NCBI RefSeq assembly: GCF_005796205.1
Contig: NZ_VAHN01000007.1
Location: 151,399-215,398, forward strand
DNA length: 64,000 nt
DNA from: Pseudarthrobacter sp. NamE2
Lineage (GTDB): Bacteria; Actinomycetota; Actinomycetes; Actinomycetales; Micrococcaceae
Reading direction: 5' to 3'
Both the position numbers and the translations under genes were made by a program. Below, one piece after another: positions 61,081 through 64,000 of this stretch (position 1 is the first letter of the stretch; every line of letters begins with the position of its first letter). The notes below the pieces were generated by a model. It saw only the letters and a list, made by a program, of their open reading frames with translations. It was not told the origin of the DNA and made no database searches.

Positions 61081-63227
61081 CAGCGTCCTTCCAGCTTGTT
61101 GCGTTCAGCCAGCTTGGCGTCGCGTTCGGCCAATTTGGCAAACATATCGTTGTAAGCGGTGAGATCGGCGTCGTTATTCCTGTCGGCCGCGCGGTCCACC
61201 CGTTTGGTCTCGCGTGCGTCGGAGCGGGACCACATGATGGCGACGCCGATCGCCACCAGGAGGGTGGGCACCTCGCCGATGCCCCAGGCCACTGCACCGC
61301 CCTTCTGCTGGTCAACCAGCGCTGAGTCACCCCAGTCGCGGCCCAAATTGCCGAAGTAGTCCGCGGCGAGCAGGTTGTCACCGCCCATGATGGCGACGCC
61401 GAAGAAGGCGTGGAAGCCCATGGTGGCCAGAAGCAGGAGCAGCCGCAGCGGGTAGGGTGCGCGGCGTGGCAGCGGATCGATCCCGATCATCCCCAACACG
61501 AAGATGTAGCCGGTGAGCAGGAAGTGCAGGATCATCAGCTCGTGGCCCACGTGCTCGCGCATCGCGAAGCCGAAGAGGTCCGAGTAGTAGAACAGGACGA
61601 TCGAGCCGGCGAAGTTGGCTGCGGCGAACAGCGGGTGCGTGACCACCTGGGAGAACTTCGAGTGGACGAACACCAGGATCCACTCGCGCGTGCCCCGTGA
61701 CCCGTCGCCGCGTGGCTGCAGTGCCCGCAGGGCGAGGGTGACCGGGGCGCCGAGCACCAGGAAGATGGGCGCCACCATGGTCAGGGCCATGTGGTCCACC
61801 ATGTGCGCGGAGAACAGGACGCGCCCGTAGACCGACGGCGGGCCGGACGTGATGTAGGTGAGCACGACCAGGCCGATCACCCAGTTCACTGAGCGGAACC
61901 ACTGCCACTTGTCGCCGCGCCGGTAGATCTTTGCCACACCCAGGAAGTAGGACACCAGGCCAAAGAGCGCCGCGGCAATCCACAGCCAATCGAGGCGCCA
62001 CTCCGTCAGCCAGCGCTCCGGCGTGAGCTCAGGGGGAAGTTCGTAGCCGGTCAGGATAAAGGCCGGCGAGGCGTCGGGTGCATACGTGGTGGGCTGCGGC
62101 GGTGCCGAACGGCCCAGGGCGACGGCGACGCCGGAGGTGGCGCCCATGACCAGCAGTTCCACCAGGACCAGCTGCCAGAGGACGCGCCTCGACGACATGG
62201 TGGAGCCCTTACGGCCGAGCTGCGGGATAACCCACTGGCGGTGCATGAAACCGATGCCGCCAAGGACCAGCGTTGCCGCCGTCTTGGCCAGGATCAGCTG
62301 CCCGTAGGCGGAGCCAAAGAGGTCACCCCAAGTGGTGATGCGGATGCTGGCGTTGATGACACCGGATGCGAACACCAGCACGAAGGCGAATCCTGCCAGG
62401 CTTGAGAAGCGGCGAAGGGTTGCTTCCGTGATGTCGCCGGCAGCACCGGCCTTGGCGCCGGTCAGGATTCCGGACAGCAGTGTGAGCAGGATGATCCCGC
62501 CAACCCATGTCGTGACACCCACCAGGTGCAGCCCAAGGGAGTTGATGGCGCCTTCATGGTCCGAAGAGCTGGAGGAATGGCCGATCAGTGCGGTGGGGAC
62601 GAGTCCGATGAATGCAAGGATCAGGGTCAGCGCCAGTCCGCCCAGGGACCGCACGCCGAACAGTGCCGTGGTAACGACCGCCGCGATGATGGTGACGGCG
62701 AGCCAGGCGCGTCCGGTCTCGATGTCCGTCATGAAGAACACCAGGGCCTGCGTGAACGCCGCATCCCCGGACAGCCCCTGCCCGGCAACATCCGCGTAGG
62801 TGAGGACCAGGACGGCGATCGCGGACAGGGTCCAGGCAGCGCCGGCTGCCGCCGCAGCGGCCAGGGCCCGGCTGAAGGCGGGGTGTTCCGGGCCTTCTTC
62901 TTCGCCCCTCCCGCGGACTGACAGGCTCTTGGGCAGGATCCCGACGGCGAAGATCAGTCCGCCAATAACGGTCGCCGCGGAGATGTTGTGGACAGCCTTG
63001 CTGACAGGGAGTCCCCAACGCACCAGGGCGCCGGGATCCGCGACGCCGCGGGCAGCCGCTGCGCCGGAGAAGATCAGCGCCGCAACCAGCCCCAGGACCA
63101 GGGCGGCAAGCCCCGCGAGCTGCCAGCCTGCGGAGATGCCCAGGGCGCCGCTGTCCTGGCCCCGGGCTCCCTTGTGGGGAGCCGGCCGGGAAGTTGTGGA
63201 ACGTGGTTTTGCGGCAGAAGACACCAC
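61080..63227 (-). CDS. Fused copper-resistance CopD / cytochrome c oxidase assembly CtaG protein
   Basis: Start taken at one of two consecutive GTG codons (63227 or 63224); farther upstream lies the HU terminator, so longer starts are unlikely. About 715 residues. The N-terminal half is CopD: GLPVSKAVHNISAATVIGGL, LGLHLVGVTTWVGGIILLTL, ATLVLGGIGFMHRQWVIPQL. The C-terminal half is CtaG: YGRVLFSAHMVDHMALTMVA, PIFLVLGAPVTLALRAL, EHVGHELMILHFLLTGYIFV, GFHAFFGVAIMGGDNLLAAD. Conserved His/Met pairs (AHMVDHM, GHELMILH) are likely copper ligands. Multi-spanning membrane protein delivering copper to the aa3/caa3 oxidase. Common in actinobacteria. Confidence 0.92.
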   Translation of the reverse strand: MVSSAAKPRSTTSRPAPHKGARGQDSGALGISAGWQLAGLAALVLGLVAALIFSGAAAARGVADPGALVRWGLPVSKAVHNISAATVIGGLIFAVGILPKSLSVRGRGEEEGPEHPAFSRALAAAAAAGAAWTLSAIAVLVLTYADVAGQGLSGDAAFTQALVFFMTDIETGRAWLAVTIIAAVVTTALFGVRSLGGLALTLILAFIGLVPTALIGHSSSSSDHEGAINSLGLHLVGVTTWVGGIILLTLLSGILTGAKAGAAGDITEATLRRFSSLAGFAFVLVFASGVINASIRITTWGDLFGSAYGQLILAKTAATLVLGGIGFMHRQWVIPQLGRKGSTMSSRRVLWQLVLVELLVMGATSGVAVALGRSAPPQPTTYAPDASPAFILTGYELPPELTPERWLTEWRLDWLWIAAALFGLVSYFLGVAKIYRRGDKWQWFRSVNWVIGLVVLTYITSGPPSVYGRVLFSAHMVDHMALTMVAPIFLVLGAPVTLALRALQPRGDGSRGTREWILVFVHSKFSQVVTHPLFAAANFAGSIVLFYYSDLFGFAMREHVGHELMILHFLLTGYIFVLGMIGIDPLPRRAPYPLRLLLLLATMGFHAFFGVAIMGGDNLLAADYFGNLGRDWGDSALVDQQKGGAVAWGIGEVPTLLVAIGVAIMWSRSDARETKRVDRAADRNNDADLTAYNDMFAKLAERDAKLAERNKLEGR

Positions 63228-63281
63228 TCCATTGTCCGCTACGCCTGCCCGGGCGGCGAATCGGCCGGGGATAAAGCAAGA

Positions 63282-63307
63282 GGGCGGTGACCACGTGGTC
63301 ACCGCCC
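63282..63307 (-). terminator. Terminator of the HU gene
   Basis: A perfect palindrome GGGCGGTGACCACGTGGTCA... with 13-bp arms, 39 bp past the HU stop. On the minus strand it is followed by TCTTGCTTTAT. The palindrome has no spacer between its arms. Confidence 0.8.
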
Positions 63308-63345
63308 TTTGAACCCTACGGCGCTATCGCCTGCGGGAAGAAGCT

Positions 63346-63633
63346 CTACTTCTTGTTGGAGACAGCAGCCTTCAGCTTGGAACCGGCGGTCAGCTTGACG
63401 CTGTGGCCTGCTGCGATCTGGATGGTCTCACCCGTCTGCGGGTTACGGCCGGTGCGTGCTGCACGGTCGGTGCGCTCGACGGCGAGCCAGCCCGGGATGG
63501 TGATCTTCTCGCCCGCGGCGACAGAAGTCTCGAAAACCTCGAACAGTGCGTCGAGAACGGAGTTGACGGCAGCCTGGCTGGTGCCGGCCTTGCCCGCAAC
63601 CTCTGCAACAAGTTCACTACGGTTCTTAGCCAT
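63346..63633 (-). CDS. hup: HU-family DNA-binding protein
   Basis: ATG at 63631-63633 (MAKNRSELVAEVAGKAGTSQ) with GGAGGA upstream; 95 residues. Standard HU fold: AAVNSVLDALFEVFETSVAA, GEKITIPGWLAVERTDRAAR, then TGRNPQTGETIQIAAGHSV, with the RNPQTG DNA-intercalating arm, ending KLKAAVSNKK. Short type without the long Lys/Ala tail of mycobacterial HupB. Nucleoid structuring. Own terminator and long upstream region indicate a single-gene unit. Confidence 0.95.
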   Translation of the reverse strand: MAKNRSELVAEVAGKAGTSQAAVNSVLDALFEVFETSVAAGEKITIPGWLAVERTDRAARTGRNPQTGETIQIAAGHSVKLTAGSKLKAAVSNKK

Positions 63634-63958
63634 TTATGTCCTCCTGGACGGTCATGATTATGGAGCCTGTACGCGGCATGCGCACAAGCCACTGTCCGAA
63701 AACTTACCAGCTTGACGGGGCCGGGGCCGCAAATTCCGCGTGTTTCCGCGACTTTTGAGGTTAATCACCGGAATTTTGAGGGTTTTCGGCCCTTTCCGGA
63801 CCCCCTCCAGACCCGCTGCCGTCGCCCACGGGAACCCTCTCTCACGTCCTGCGGTGTTTTCCGGGTTGCTCTATCGGGTCCTGTTGTTATTCCAGGGTTT
63901 TTGGGGGCCGGATCCGATAGGGCATCGAGGGGGCTCTCGCAGGGGTTGTTAAATGTGG
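63634..63958. promoter_or_regulatory. Upstream region of hup
   Basis: About 325 bases with no gene. The hup ribosome site (GGAGGA on the minus strand) is at 63638-63645; the promoter should lie within the following 150 bases. Nothing else recognised. Confidence 0.4.
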
Positions 63959-63988
63959 GAGGCCCCAACCAGTGCTGGTTGGGGCCTC
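63959..63988. terminator. Hairpin terminator of a gene beyond the right edge
   Basis: GAGGCCCCAACCA and its complement form a perfect 13-bp stem around GTGC. No gene inside the window ends here, so it most likely serves a leftward gene outside the window. Confidence 0.7.
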
Positions 63989-64000
63989 GACCGTGATGTG

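Noticed and set aside
1..64000. CRISPR array, tRNA/rRNA genes or prophage
   Set aside because: No regularly spaced repeats, tRNA-like folds, rRNA stretches or phage structural genes were seen on reading both strands.

Overview
The window looks like chromosome of a high-GC actinobacterium, most likely a member of the Micrococcaceae (Arthrobacter sensu lato). The signs are uniformly GC-rich coding DNA, frequent GTG starts, a DUF4193 protein, a fused CopD/CtaG protein, an HU protein, a class F sortase paired with a CHRD protein, and HerA-like (DUF853) and NHL/thioredoxin proteins. This taxonomic call is inference from gene content; no rRNA or tRNA gene was seen.

Layout. (1) 1-3.3 kb: the N-terminal part of a luciferase-like flavin monooxygenase and a secreted 777-residue coiled-coil protein. 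(2) 3.6-8.6 kb: decayed SDR and CHRD genes, then an intact operon for cell-surface proteins (two cupredoxin lipoproteins, a membrane protein, a CHRD protein, a lipoprotein class F sortase, a His-rich lipoprotein). (3) 9.2-14.1 kb: an IS256-family element with clear terminal repeats and target duplication, a deacetylase lipoprotein, and a toxin-antitoxin-like pair whose toxin half is broken. (4) 14.5-31.4 kb: a catabolic island controlled by a LysR regulator. (5) 31.4-42.3 kb: a patchwork of hydrolases, small proteins, gene remnants and copies of a dispersed repeat, with panD at 41 kb. (6) 42.7-53.3 kb: carbohydrate use: GH13 glucosidase, LacI regulator, then an AraC-regulated polyol ABC transporter, polyol dehydrogenase and PfkB kinase. 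(7) 53.3-55.4 kb: decayed FAD-protein and GNAT genes. (8) 55.4-64 kb: core-type genes (HerA-like ATPase, nuclease-like protein, NHL/thioredoxin protein, CopD-CtaG, HU).

The central island encodes every step of the 2-aminomuconate meta-cleavage pathway for 3-hydroxyanthranilate: dioxygenase, ACMS decarboxylase, semialdehyde dehydrogenase, RidA-type deaminase, oxalocrotonate decarboxylase, pentadienoate hydratase, aldolase and acetylating acetaldehyde dehydrogenase, ending in pyruvate and acetyl-CoA. Two modules not needed for those steps are built in. One is a CoA ligase with a thiolase-fold protein lacking the usual nucleophilic cysteine and its DUF35 partner, arranged like a retro-aldolase complex. 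The other is a PF04199 cyclase/hydrolase with a benzoylformate-decarboxylase-like ThDP enzyme, divergently transcribed with the LysR gene. Neither kynureninase nor kynurenine monooxygenase is present, so these modules may feed an unidentified aminoaromatic substrate into the pathway. This is the best candidate for undescribed biology here.

The accessory segments carry many frameshifted, truncated and fused genes, while the catabolic, sugar and core blocks are intact. This points to real gene decay rather than uniformly poor sequence. A dispersed repeat of about 250-400 bp (copies near 12.1, 32.3 and 41.7 kb, a short piece at 54.1 kb) lies in the decayed parts.
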